From JACRBK01 sp964427955 (GTDB lineage Bacteria; Chloroflexota; Anaerolineae; Aggregatilineales; Aggregatilineaceae): DNA of 9,869 bases. The notes under the pieces are model-generated. The model was not told the origin of the DNA. It saw only the letters and a program-made list of their open reading frames with translations, and ran no database searches. The stretch lies in contig CAYRWY010000209.1 in the NCBI GenBank assembly GCA_964427955.1, forward strand, positions 1 to 9,869, read 5' to 3'. A program made the position numbers and the translations under genes. This document shows positions 1-6,808 of this stretch, piece by piece; positions within the stretch are counted from its first letter, which is position 1; each line of letters begins with the position of its first letter.

Positions 1-163
1 GATCCAGCTCCGGCCAGAAGAGGCCGAGCAGGTGGTCGCGCGTACGGGCCTGCGTCTGGGCAGCCAGGTAATACACCAGGCCGCGGCTCTTGCGCCGCCG
101 GATGGTGAGGGGTTCACCGTCCAGCGCGATGCTGGGTTGTCCTAACAGGCGAATGGATAACAT
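1..163 (-). CDS. SARP/BTAD-family transcriptional regulator, N-terminal fragment
   Basis: Only the first 54 codons are present; the gene runs off the left edge. Read on the minus strand from the ATG at 163-161, the protein begins MLSIRLLGQPSIALDGEPLT, followed by a basic RRRKSRGLVYYLAA stretch and then ARTRDHLLGLFWPELD. This matches the start of the OmpR-like winged-helix domain of SARP/AfsR-type activators: a short beta-sheet reading out gene-order features such as LLG, then R-K-S/A-R-L-L-Y-L and a helix ending in L-F/L-W-P. In that family the winged helix is followed by a bacterial transcriptional activation (BTAD) domain and often by an NB-ARC or AAA ATPase and TPR repeats, none of which can be seen here. 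It lies in the same direction as the phosphatase gene, 90 nt beyond its stop, with a hairpin between them. The start has only a weak GGAG about 14 nt upstream. The family call is firm; the target genes are unknown. Confidence 0.82.
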   Translation of the reverse strand, partial: MLSIRLLGQPSIALDGEPLTIRRRKSRGLVYYLAAQTQARTRDHLLGLFWPELD

Positions 164-183
164 GACCAGGTCCGAGACTCCAA

Positions 184-207
184 AGGGCGGGCACACTGGC
201 CCGCCCT
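184..207 (-). terminator. GC-rich hairpin between phosphatase gene and SARP gene
   Basis: A perfect 9-bp inverted repeat (AGGGCGGGC and GCCCGCCCT) flanks a 6-nt loop. It sits 46 nt downstream of the phosphatase stop and 20 nt before the SARP start. In the minus-strand direction it is followed only by TTTGG, so a strong U-tract is missing; the plus-strand side has GATTTTC. It is best read as a weak terminator or attenuator that lowers read-through from the FHA/PP2C pair into the regulator gene. It could also be a 5' leader structure of the regulator gene. Confidence 0.5.
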
Positions 208-253
208 GATTTTCTGCCCTTAGCATACAGCGAATGACTACCGATTGCCAGGA

Positions 254-2278
254 CTAGTTGTTCGTGCTGCCACCCCCGCTGCTGGTGGGCGGCGGGGCGC
301 TCGTCGGCGCCGCCGGGACAGAGGGATTCTCCGTCGCCGTGGCTTCGGTGACCACCGGCGCCTCCGGAGTGAAGGTCAGAGTAGGCGGTACGGGCGGCGT
401 GATACGTTCGAGCACTGCCGCTCCGATCAATTCGACGTACCCCGGCGCTACCCACCCGATCACGCCGTTGTTCATTTGAATCTGGTACCACCCGCTGCCC
501 CCGCTGCTGATGCCGAGCACTTTGGCCATCTCGCCGCTGGCGAGCTGCCCGACGGTGGGGAAGAGCGTGCTGTCCCCGGCGCGGACGTTGAGACCCTTGG
601 GCGCGATCACGATCACACGCGGCACGACCAGATCGGAATTGGCCAGCACTTCGCGGTCGATCCAACCAGTTTTTCCGCGTTCCAGGCCGGTTTTGACCTC
701 CACTTCGCGCAGGATCAGCTCCGGGTGCTCAGGATGCGGCTGCTCTACGTCGCTCCGGACGATGACCTGTGTCCCGGCTTCCAACGTGACTGTCTCGATC
801 ACCTGGGGGATTCCTGGCGTCAGGGTCTCGGTCGTAGTCGGCTCGGTGAGCGTGTACAGGAAATAGAGGGTGGTCGGCTCCTTGAGCTGCACGCTTTCCT
901 GGCTCGCGAACATCAGGATTTGCTGTTCGGGCGACAGCGTCGGCGTGGGCGAGGGGCGGGGCGACGGCGTCCACGTAATGATGGTCGGATTGAGTGTGAC
1001 CGTCGGCGGTTTCACCGGCGTATCCGAGGCCCGCGTGGTCGGGGTGGGCGGTGGCGTATCCGTCGGCGGCAGGGCGGTCGTCGTCGGGGTGCGAGTCACA
1101 CTGGCTGTGCCGGTGGAGGTGGGCGTCGCCGTGTCCGTAGCCGTCGCCGAGGGCAGCGGCGTGGGCGTTGGCGTGCGCGTAGTGGTCGGCGTGCGGGTCA
1201 CACTGGCGGTAGCGGTGAGCGTCGTCGTCGCCGTCAGGGAGGGCGTGGCCGACGGCAGCGTCGGGGTAAATGTCAGCGTGTGGATATTGAAGACCGCGGC
1301 GGCGGTCGGCGCTGATCCCTGCGGGGTGTCGGATGGGATCGCGGTAGCGGTGACCGTCTCGGATGGCAATCCGGGGACCACCGCGACCGCAGGCGTGGTC
1401 GGGGTCGGCGTGGAGTTCTTCGCATCGTTCCCCTGGCTGAGCAGCACGATCGCGGTGCCGATGGCCGCGACGGCGATCAAGGCCAGCGCCCCCAGGACCA
1501 GCCCGCGCGAGCGGCGTTGAGGTTTGGCCCCCAGTCGCACCACGATCACCGTCACGTTGTCCGGCGCCCCGCGCTTGCGTGCCAGGTCGACCAGTTTTCG
1601 TGTGGCATCCTGCGCGGGCATCTTCTGGACGATTTGCAGAATTTCGCTGGACTCGACCAGGTCCCACAGGCCATCCGAACACAGCACGAAGATGTCCCCC
1701 GGCTGCGTCTGGCCGCGCCGGTAGACCGGCTGGACCGGGTTAGGCTGTCCGATGAACATGGTCACGTTGACGTTGCGGGCGATGCGGGCATCTTCTTCCG
1801 AAATGAACCCGGCATCCAACTGGTGTTGGAGCACGCTCTGATCGTGGCTGACCTGCTCGATCAAGCCCTGGCGTACCCGGTAGACCCGCGCGTCCCCGAC
1901 GTTGAACCACATGCCCTCGCCATCCGGCAGCAGCAGCAGCCCGGCGGCGGTCGAGCCGATACGCGGACGGTTGGCCTCGGCAGCTTTGTCGCGCACGGCG
2001 ACGTTCGCGGCCTCGATAGCCGCTCGCAAGGCCGCCATCAGGTCGGGATTGGCCGATGAATAATACTCTTTCATGAGGATCTGGACGGCGGTCTGGCTGG
2101 CAATGTCGCCGCCGCCCATGCCGCCCATGCCATCCGCCACGACAAAAAGTGCCCCCCGCGCGGCCAACGGGTTGCCCTGAGGCGGAATCTGCAACGCGAA
2201 GCTGTCTTCGTTTTTCTGGCGCTTCAGTCCAATGTCGGTCAGCGCCGCTGCATCAAGAGTCGGAAGTTGCTGGGCCAT
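254..2278 (-). CDS. Membrane-anchored PP2C-type Ser/Thr protein phosphatase with extracellular SH3-like domains
   Basis: This 674-residue metal-dependent phosphatase should dephosphorylate Ser/Thr phosphoproteins in the cytoplasm. PP2C motifs are in order: RQKNED (20-25), ADGMGG (48-53), GDARVY (128-133), CSDGLWD (200-206) and APDNVTV (238-244). The usual metal-binding acids D25, D49, D202 and D240 are present, so it looks catalytically intact. A basic stretch (QRRSRG, 254-259) precedes one membrane helix at about 260-280, which puts the phosphatase inside. Outside is a Thr/Pro-rich stalk (about 289-450) and then two SH3-like modules: a weaker one near 455-550 ending in GKTGWIDREVL, and a clear bacterial SH3 at about 554-618 with GLNVRAG and GVIGWVAPGYVEL. 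A Ser/Pro/Thr/Gly tail ends the protein. SH3-like domains often bind cell-wall material, so wall sensing is an inference. The gene starts 6 nt after the VWA-FHA stop, and its Shine-Dalgarno AGGTGA is formed by the last sense codon and stop of that gene, implying coupled translation. Confidence 0.94.
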   Translation of the reverse strand: MAQQLPTLDAAALTDIGLKRQKNEDSFALQIPPQGNPLAARGALFVVADGMGGMGGGDIASQTAVQILMKEYYSSANPDLMAALRAAIEAANVAVRDKAAEANRPRIGSTAAGLLLLPDGEGMWFNVGDARVYRVRQGLIEQVSHDQSVLQHQLDAGFISEEDARIARNVNVTMFIGQPNPVQPVYRRGQTQPGDIFVLCSDGLWDLVESSEILQIVQKMPAQDATRKLVDLARKRGAPDNVTVIVVRLGAKPQRRSRGLVLGALALIAVAAIGTAIVLLSQGNDAKNSTPTPTTPAVAVVPGLPSETVTATAIPSDTPQGSAPTAAAVFNIHTLTFTPTLPSATPSLTATTTLTATASVTRTPTTTRTPTPTPLPSATATDTATPTSTGTASVTRTPTTTALPPTDTPPPTPTTRASDTPVKPPTVTLNPTIITWTPSPRPSPTPTLSPEQQILMFASQESVQLKEPTTLYFLYTLTEPTTTETLTPGIPQVIETVTLEAGTQVIVRSDVEQPHPEHPELILREVEVKTGLERGKTGWIDREVLANSDLVVPRVIVIAPKGLNVRAGDSTLFPTVGQLASGEMAKVLGISSGGSGWYQIQMNNGVIGWVAPGYVELIGAAVLERITPPVPPTLTFTPEAPVVTEATATENPSVPAAPTSAPPPTSSGGGSTNN
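1076..1210 (-). repeat. Duplicated segment in the Thr/Pro stalk of the phosphatase
   Basis: Two 33-nt blocks, 1178-1210 and 1076-1108, encode the same eleven residues TASVTRTPTTT (residues 357-367 and 391-401). By eye they match at about 27 of 33 bases and lie 102 nt apart, exactly 34 codons. This suggests an in-frame duplication of a 34-residue unit inside the low-complexity stalk. The third-position differences show that it is not very recent. Confidence 0.6.
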
Positions 2279-2284
2279 AGCTCA

Positions 2285-5047
2285 TCACCTGACCTGGCTG
2301 ATGTTGACATAGTCGGTCTTATCCGGGTCGATGTCCGGTCCACGTCCCGGCGTTGGGAAGCCACCTGAGACCTTGAAGGTGACTTCGGTGCCCTTCCCAA
2401 AGACGATATGCGCCCCATCGTACAGCGCCGTCGGAGTACGAGGAGCCAGGCGCTCGTTTTCCAGGACGGTGCCGTTGCTGCTGCCCTGGTCGGTGAGATA
2501 GAACTGGCCGCCCTCGTAGGTGATCACGGCATGGCTGCGCGAGACACTGGTATCCTCGTCCAGCGAGAGGTCGTTCTTTTCCTGCGAGCCGCGCCCGATC
2601 TTGAACGGCACTGCTGTGATGGTCACGCTCGATCCGAGCCGTTCCGCCGCGGGCGAGCGGTTGATCGACAGCGTCGCCGTTGGTGTGGCAGGGCCGGTAT
2701 AGACGTTGGTGGCCTCGGCATTCATCTCCGCTTCGACCATCGTCGCCATTTCGGGTGAGACAGACGGCTTAGGCTCCGGCTTCGACTCCGCCTTAGGCTT
2801 GGAGGCTTTGGATGGAGACGCATCCCCGGAAGGCATCTGGTAGAACCCGGTCTGGGCCGACAGGAACCCGGTGCCGGTGGCCGCCTTCTTGCGCGGACGG
2901 ATCAGCAGCACCAGGACGATGAGCAGGGCGAAGCCGATGATCCCGACCACCAGCGCCAGCGCGGGATTGTCGCGCACGGCATCGGTGACTCGTTCGCCCA
3001 GGCCAGGTGCCGGGGTGGAGGTGGGCGTTGGCGACAGGGTGGGCGTCGGGGTAGGCGTCGGCGTCTCCGGCGGCGTATAGGCAAAACTGAGCGGTTCGGC
3101 TTCGATGAGCAGGCTGCCATCCGGGGCAAACGCGCGCAGGATGGCCGTATATTCGCCGGGTTTCAGCGTGGACAGCGGAATGCGGATCGTGTCGAAGGGC
3201 GGTGGGGTACGGACGTAATTCCCGATCACCAGCCCGGTGTTGCTGTCCCGAAGCTGCAATTCGAAACTGGCGATCCGGTCCTCGTCTTCGGTCAGGATGC
3301 CGATGATAACTTCCTGGGTCGCGTCGTCCAGGCTGATCGACCCGATGGCCACCGCGGGAGGCCTGGTAGTCGCCGTCGGCGGTGGCGTGGGCGTCCGGGT
3401 GGGTGTGGGCGTGAGCAGCGGGGTGTAGACAAAGTCCTGTTCGTTGCTGCGCACCAGGTTCTGGCCGTTGGCGCCCTGCGCGGTGATGAACACCACGTAC
3501 TTTTTCATCGGTTTCAATCCTTCAGCCACCATCGAGATGGAATTCGAAGGATCGAAGAGGGATCGATTCGCCAGGAGATTCGTGTCGCCGTCCAGGATGG
3601 TGATTTCCAGGCTGCTCATCTGGTCCTGCCCTATCAGATTCAGGTCCAGCGTAATCATGTCGGAAGCCTGGTCATACGAGATGCTTTTGAGTTCGACCCC
3701 GACCGGAATCGGCGTATAGGAGGCGGGCAGCGGCGTGGCGGTGGGCCGGACATACGAGAATTCGTAGGTGGCTTTGTCGGTCGTTTCATCGCGTTCGCCG
3801 GGCCACGAGATCGGGTTGCCGCCGCTGTCCACGATCCGCAGCTCGACCCGGATTTTGCCGCGCAGGTTCCCCGCCGGGAGCGTGATCGGAGGCGTCAGCG
3901 GGGCGGGCAGCGTATAGCGATCCAGCAGTTGGTTGGTGCTTGCGTCGAAGAAGCTGAAACGGTATTCGGCGATGACCTGCTCGCCCTGTACCGCAATTTC
4001 GAACGACACCAGGTCTTGCTGCAAGTCGGCGGTCACCGACTGAATTTCCAGGTGCACGATAACCGGCGTGGGCGTGGCGCTCGGCAGGACCGGCACTTTG
4101 TAGTCGCGCAGGACCTCAAACGAGACCAGCGCGGGCAGCATGGTCCCATCGTCCAGGGTGACCGTCAGGGTCGCGGTATGGGGACCGTGCATAGGATAAA
4201 TGAGCGCCTTGGCCAGCCACTGGCTTTTGAGCGCGTCCATGATCTGCTGGAAGAGGTCTTTCAGCGCGGCCTGGTCGCCGATGGCCGCCAGCCCACCGGT
4301 GGAAGCGGCCACATTGCGCAGCTCAGAGGCGTTGATATTGGCCTCTTGAGTGGACATCCCGATAGTGTGAATCGGGACGCGCGAATCGCGCTGGTTGGCG
4401 AAGTCGATCACGTCGCTCAGGTTGTGGCGGCTGCACTGATCCCCCTGGGCGGTTTCGTCTTTGCCGTCGGTGAACACGATGATCGCGCGGCGTCCTTGCG
4501 GCGCATCCTTGATCAGGCGGATCGCTTCGTACGAGGCATCGTACAGGCAGGTTCCCGCCAGGTTGACCGGCTTCACGTCCCCGATCGCGTTGATCGCCCG
4601 GTTGCGGTCGGCGGTGAATTCTTGCAAGATGTCGATCTTGTCGTTGAAGCGGATGATGGCGAATTGCGCCTGCTCCGGCGAGTCATTGATCGCCTGGATC
4701 GCCGCCTGCCGCATATCTTCCGCGGCCCCGGCCATACTGCCGCTGGCGTCCAGCACCAGGACGATGTAGAACGGGGTTGTGGGCTGTTCCACCTGCGCAT
4801 CGACGGCGGTGCCGTCGTCGAGCAGCAGCTTGGCCGATTTCACCTTAGCATCGCTGACCACCCGGCCTGAAGTATCCGTTACCGTGAAATAGACCCCTAA
4901 TTGCAGTGCATCGTTGACGTCGGTCAATTCGGGATAGTTGACGAGGATCTGAGCCGCCGTCTGGGCATGAGTGGCCAGCGGCACAGCAGCTAGAAGCATC
5001 AGAAGGAAAACGGCTACCAGCGGAACGATGCGCTTGAACGGGATCAT
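2285..5047 (-). CDS. Secreted VWA domain - membrane helix - cytoplasmic FHA domain protein
   Basis: From the ATG at 5047 the protein is 920 residues. A signal peptide fills residues 1-28, with basic FKR, a hydrophobic core and likely cleavage after ATHA. The VWA domain (about 92-275) has a complete metal-ion-dependent adhesion site: DASGS (100-104), Thr166 and TDG with D194. Three beta-rich, possibly Ig-like modules follow (about 329-432, 449-542 and 565-658), separated by TPTPT linkers. One membrane helix at about 695-716 is followed by RPRKK, placing the C-terminus inside. An FHA domain at about 812-892 carries the phosphothreonine-binding signature: IGRG (817-820), SRSH (836-839) and SSNGT (856-860). 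The protein therefore joins an external protein- or ligand-binding module to an internal phosphothreonine reader. A reading frame continues upstream to a GTG at 5125, but GAGAGAGG 6 nt before the ATG at 5047 and the signal peptide decide for the shorter form. The phosphatase gene follows after 6 nt. The ligand is unknown. Confidence 0.94.
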   Translation of the reverse strand: MIPFKRIVPLVAVFLLMLLAAVPLATHAQTAAQILVNYPELTDVNDALQLGVYFTVTDTSGRVVSDAKVKSAKLLLDDGTAVDAQVEQPTTPFYIVLVLDASGSMAGAAEDMRQAAIQAINDSPEQAQFAIIRFNDKIDILQEFTADRNRAINAIGDVKPVNLAGTCLYDASYEAIRLIKDAPQGRRAIIVFTDGKDETAQGDQCSRHNLSDVIDFANQRDSRVPIHTIGMSTQEANINASELRNVAASTGGLAAIGDQAALKDLFQQIMDALKSQWLAKALIYPMHGPHTATLTVTLDDGTMLPALVSFEVLRDYKVPVLPSATPTPVIVHLEIQSVTADLQQDLVSFEIAVQGEQVIAEYRFSFFDASTNQLLDRYTLPAPLTPPITLPAGNLRGKIRVELRIVDSGGNPISWPGERDETTDKATYEFSYVRPTATPLPASYTPIPVGVELKSISYDQASDMITLDLNLIGQDQMSSLEITILDGDTNLLANRSLFDPSNSISMVAEGLKPMKKYVVFITAQGANGQNLVRSNEQDFVYTPLLTPTPTRTPTPPPTATTRPPAVAIGSISLDDATQEVIIGILTEDEDRIASFELQLRDSNTGLVIGNYVRTPPPFDTIRIPLSTLKPGEYTAILRAFAPDGSLLIEAEPLSFAYTPPETPTPTPTPTLSPTPTSTPAPGLGERVTDAVRDNPALALVVGIIGFALLIVLVLLIRPRKKAATGTGFLSAQTGFYQMPSGDASPSKASKPKAESKPEPKPSVSPEMATMVEAEMNAEATNVYTGPATPTATLSINRSPAAERLGSSVTITAVPFKIGRGSQEKNDLSLDEDTSVSRSHAVITYEGGQFYLTDQGSSNGTVLENERLAPRTPTALYDGAHIVFGKGTEVTFKVSGGFPTPGRGPDIDPDKTDYVNISQVR

Positions 5048-5053
5048 GGGCGA

Positions 5054-5061
5054 CCTCTCTC
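5054..5061 (-). promoter_or_regulatory. Ribosome binding site deciding the VWA-FHA start
   Basis: GAGAGAGG on the minus strand lies 6 nt before the ATG at 5047-5045. It supports this start over the in-frame GTG at 5125, which would place 26 extra charged residues ahead of the signal peptide. Confidence 0.75.
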
Positions 5062-5069
5062 GTTTTGCA

Positions 5070-5100
5070 TCTCGCTTGACGGGTTTGGGGACAAGCGAGA
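5070..5100 (-). promoter_or_regulatory. Hairpin in the 5' leader of the VWA-FHA gene
   Basis: TCTCGCTTG (5070-5078) and CAAGCGAGA (5092-5100) form a perfect 9-bp stem with a 13-nt loop. On the minus-strand transcript it lies only 8 nt before the ribosome binding site. There is no T-tract after it, so it is not a terminator. It could slow translation or protect the 5' end of the mRNA; its role is inferred from position only. Confidence 0.5.
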
Positions 5101-5134
5101 ATTTCTCAAAACTGCTGTGAACCACCTGGTGCTA

Positions 5135-5188
5135 ATTGTGCAATAGGTTCGTGTTTTCTTGCAACCGCCAGCGGTACGGGGGTAAATT
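5135..5188. promoter_or_regulatory. Candidate divergent promoters sharing one -35 element
   Basis: The self-complementary hexamer TTGCAA at 5159-5164 can act as a -35 box on both strands. Leftward, an 18-nt spacer leads to CACAAT (5140-5135), which would start the VWA-FHA transcript near 5128. Rightward, an 18-nt spacer leads to TAAATT (5183-5188), which would start the FmdB transcript near 5195. Each -10 matches only 4 of the 6 TATAAT bases, so each half is weak alone. The symmetric placement between two divergent genes is the main argument. Confidence 0.35.
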
Positions 5189-5249
5189 TGTTCACGGGAT
5201 AGGTCGTACCCACCTGTCCCGGCCAGATCGAACATCACGTGAGGGAAAG

Positions 5250-5681
5250 ATGCCAACCTACGAATTTCGCTGTAATGACTGTGGGCGCAAAGTAAGTCTA
5301 TTTTACAAGACTTATGCGGACTACGACCAAGCCACCCATACCTGCCCCCGCTGCCAGGGCACACGCCTGACGCGCCTGATCTCGCGGGTGGCGATCCGCC
5401 GTTCCCCGCTCTCGCGCTTGATGTCGGCGGGCGAGGATGTGGACGATACCGCCTTCGACGATCTCGCCGACTCCGACCCGCGCACGATGGGCCGGGTGCT
5501 GCGCGAGATGGGGAGTGAAATGGGCGAGGAGATGGGGCCGGAATTCGACGAAGTCGTCGGACGGCTGGAACACGGCGAAAGTCCCGAAGATATCGAGACC
5601 AGTATGCCGGGCCTGATGGACGACAGCCCAGCGCCCGATATGGGCTCCGGCCTGTCGGCGTCCGACGATGAGTGGTCTTAG
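5250..5681 (+). CDS. FmdB-family zinc-ribbon protein with acidic C-terminal tail
   Basis: This 143-residue protein starts MPTYEFRCNDCG, the typical opening of the FmdB/CxxC putative regulatory family. Two CxxC pairs (C8/C11 and C32/C35) form a zinc ribbon over residues 1-42. Residues 37-58 are basic. From about residue 62 the protein is strongly acidic and Met-rich, with a helical-looking segment near 80-115 (motif EFDEVVGRLEHGESPEDIE). FmdB was named after a formamidase-linked regulator in Methylophilus; most members have no proven function. The ATG at 5250 is chosen because GAGG lies 5 nt upstream and because it begins at the family start; an in-frame ATG at 5136 would add 38 residues unlike the family. 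It is the only plus-strand gene supported here. It diverges from the VWA-FHA gene and its stop overlaps the stop of the convergent thymidylate kinase gene. Confidence 0.88.
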   Translation: MPTYEFRCNDCGRKVSLFYKTYADYDQATHTCPRCQGTRLTRLISRVAIRRSPLSRLMSAGEDVDDTAFDDLADSDPRTMGRVLREMGSEMGEEMGPEFDEVVGRLEHGESPEDIETSMPGLMDDSPAPDMGSGLSASDDEWS

Positions 5682-6304
5682 CGTGTCAACCGTGGGGTGA
5701 CTGCCGCCCGGATCTGATCCTGGATCGCCGCGCGCTCGCCTACGGCGCAGATACACACCCAGCGGGCGGGATCTTCGGCGATCAGCGCCTGATAGCCCTC
5801 ATAGACCCGGCGATGGAAGTCCAGAGGTTGGGCATCCAGCCGGTTCCATTCGGCGCCGGATTGGGCCGCCTGTTCGCGGCGGAGCATCCCTTCATCGGCG
5901 GAGAGGTCGAGATATACGGTCAAATCGGGCCGCAGCCCCCCTGTCGCGAAGTGCAAGATCGCGCGGAGGGTGCCCAGATCCAGGCCGCGCCCATAGCCCT
6001 GGTACGCCAGCGTGCTGTCGGCGTAGCGATCACAGACGACGATTTCGCCTGCGGCTAACCGGGGACGAATCTCCTGTGCAACCAACTGCGCGCGCGAGGC
6101 CGCATACAGCAAAATCTCGGTGCGGTCGTGCATTCCTTTGTTTTTGAGGTCGTGCAGCACCGTGCGAATCTGATCGCCGATGGGGGTGCCGCCCGGTTCA
6201 CGGGTTTGAAACACCGTATAACCCTGCTCGCGTAAAAATTCTACCAGCAGCGGAATCTGGGTGGTTTTTCCGCTGCCATCTGGTCCTTCAAACGTAATGA
6301 ACAT
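5678..6304 (-). CDS. tmk: Thymidylate kinase (dTMP kinase)
   Basis: This 208-residue cytoplasmic enzyme phosphorylates dTMP to dTDP with ATP, a required step in making dTTP. The P-loop FEGPDGSGKTT spans residues 5-15. TREPGGT (34-40), YAASRAQL (67-74) and the DRY motif (92-94, in CDRYADSTLAYQG) are all family signatures. The LID region (about 141-156) contains RREQ and an arginine near NRLD, while the P-loop has no arginine. This resembles the bacterial class in which the catalytic arginine comes from the LID. Length is normal for the family and nothing looks broken. The gene starts 6 nt after the stop of the small membrane protein gene. Only a weak GGTAGG overlapping that stop serves as ribosome binding site, so translation is probably coupled. 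Its TAA shares 4 nt with the FmdB stop on the other strand. Confidence 0.97.
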   Translation of the reverse strand: MFITFEGPDGSGKTTQIPLLVEFLREQGYTVFQTREPGGTPIGDQIRTVLHDLKNKGMHDRTEILLYAASRAQLVAQEIRPRLAAGEIVVCDRYADSTLAYQGYGRGLDLGTLRAILHFATGGLRPDLTVYLDLSADEGMLRREQAAQSGAEWNRLDAQPLDFHRRVYEGYQALIAEDPARWVCICAVGERAAIQDQIRAAVTPRLTR

Positions 6305-6310
6305 AATGGC

Positions 6311-6802
6311 CTACCGTACTTTGACCCGGAGATTTTCGCGCCGCGCCTGGGCCATCGAAATCCCGTAGAAATCGCTCTTGACCCAGACTGTAATGTCCCC
6401 GCTGTAAGTGCCGGGGTGGACGGCTTGCAGGGTCAGCGTAATCTCCAATTTGTCGCCGCCGAACAGCGTTTGATCGAGCGTGTATTCGTCCCATTCGCCG
6501 TACACCGGATAATTGTGTTTTTTGATGGCACGATAGTTCGGCGTCATGCTCTCGATGGACAGTCCCTTGAGTAAGCTCTTGCCCAGGCCGATCCCGGAAA
6601 TAGTCTCGGAGCCGACATCGACGTTTTCTATGGTGAGCGTGACGGTCAGTGTTTCGCCCGCGGAGAGGTCATAGGTGTTAGAAGCCAGGCTGGTGCGCAG
6701 CGCGTTGGGCTGTCCGACGAAGTGCAGCACGGCGGCGACGGCCACCCCGCAGACGACCAGCACGAGCAGCACGATCCCTAGACAGGCACATCCTTTGGCC
6801 AT
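6311..6802 (-). CDS. Small membrane-anchored protein of unknown function
   Basis: I do not recognise this 163-residue protein. It opens MAKGCACLG and has one strong membrane helix at about residues 7-28. The rest (about 33-163) looks like a single beta-rich extracytoplasmic domain: alternating hydrophobics in GETLTVTLTIENV and DKLEITLTLQAV, then PGTYSGDITVWV. This recalls beta-sandwich domains of surface proteins, but no named family is visible. C18 follows VLVV, which is not a proper lipobox, so an uncleaved anchor is more likely than a lipoprotein. The ATG at 6802 is chosen over one at 6826 because GGGAGG sits 6 nt before it. It lies between the Ycf45-like ATPase gene (96 nt upstream) and tmk (6 nt downstream), and is probably co-transcribed with both. 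The neighbours do not reveal its job. Confidence 0.83.
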   Translation of the reverse strand: MAKGCACLGIVLLVLVVCGVAVAAVLHFVGQPNALRTSLASNTYDLSAGETLTVTLTIENVDVGSETISGIGLGKSLLKGLSIESMTPNYRAIKKHNYPVYGEWDEYTLDQTLFGGDKLEITLTLQAVHPGTYSGDITVWVKSDFYGISMAQARRENLRVKVR

Positions 6803-6808
6803 GAGGTT

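Noticed and set aside
222..250. Possible promoter for the SARP gene (TGGCAA and TATGCT)
   Set aside because: The -35 matches only 3 of 6 bases, and the hairpin at 184-207 would lie directly downstream of the start.
245..1315. 356-residue open frame on the plus strand
   Set aside because: It is antisense to the phosphatase stalk. Its composition (Arg/Gly/Val-rich low complexity) mirrors the TPT repeats of the real gene.
3000..3065. GTGGGCGTCGGC-type repeats as a possible tandem array or CRISPR
   Set aside because: They are codons of a TPTPT linker on the minus strand. Unit length is irregular and there are no unique spacers.
3929..4870. 313-residue open frame on the plus strand
   Set aside because: It lies opposite the VWA region, whose minus frame has clear domains. 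Long antisense frames are common in GC-rich genes and no motif is seen here.
5048..5125. 26-residue N-terminal extension of the VWA-FHA protein from a GTG
   Set aside because: It would bury the signal peptide behind charged residues and covers the leader hairpin. A good ribosome binding site exists for the ATG at 5047.
5136..5249. 38-residue N-terminal extension of the FmdB protein
   Set aside because: The family begins at MPTYEF, and GAGG lies 5 nt before that ATG. The extension also overlaps the candidate promoter.
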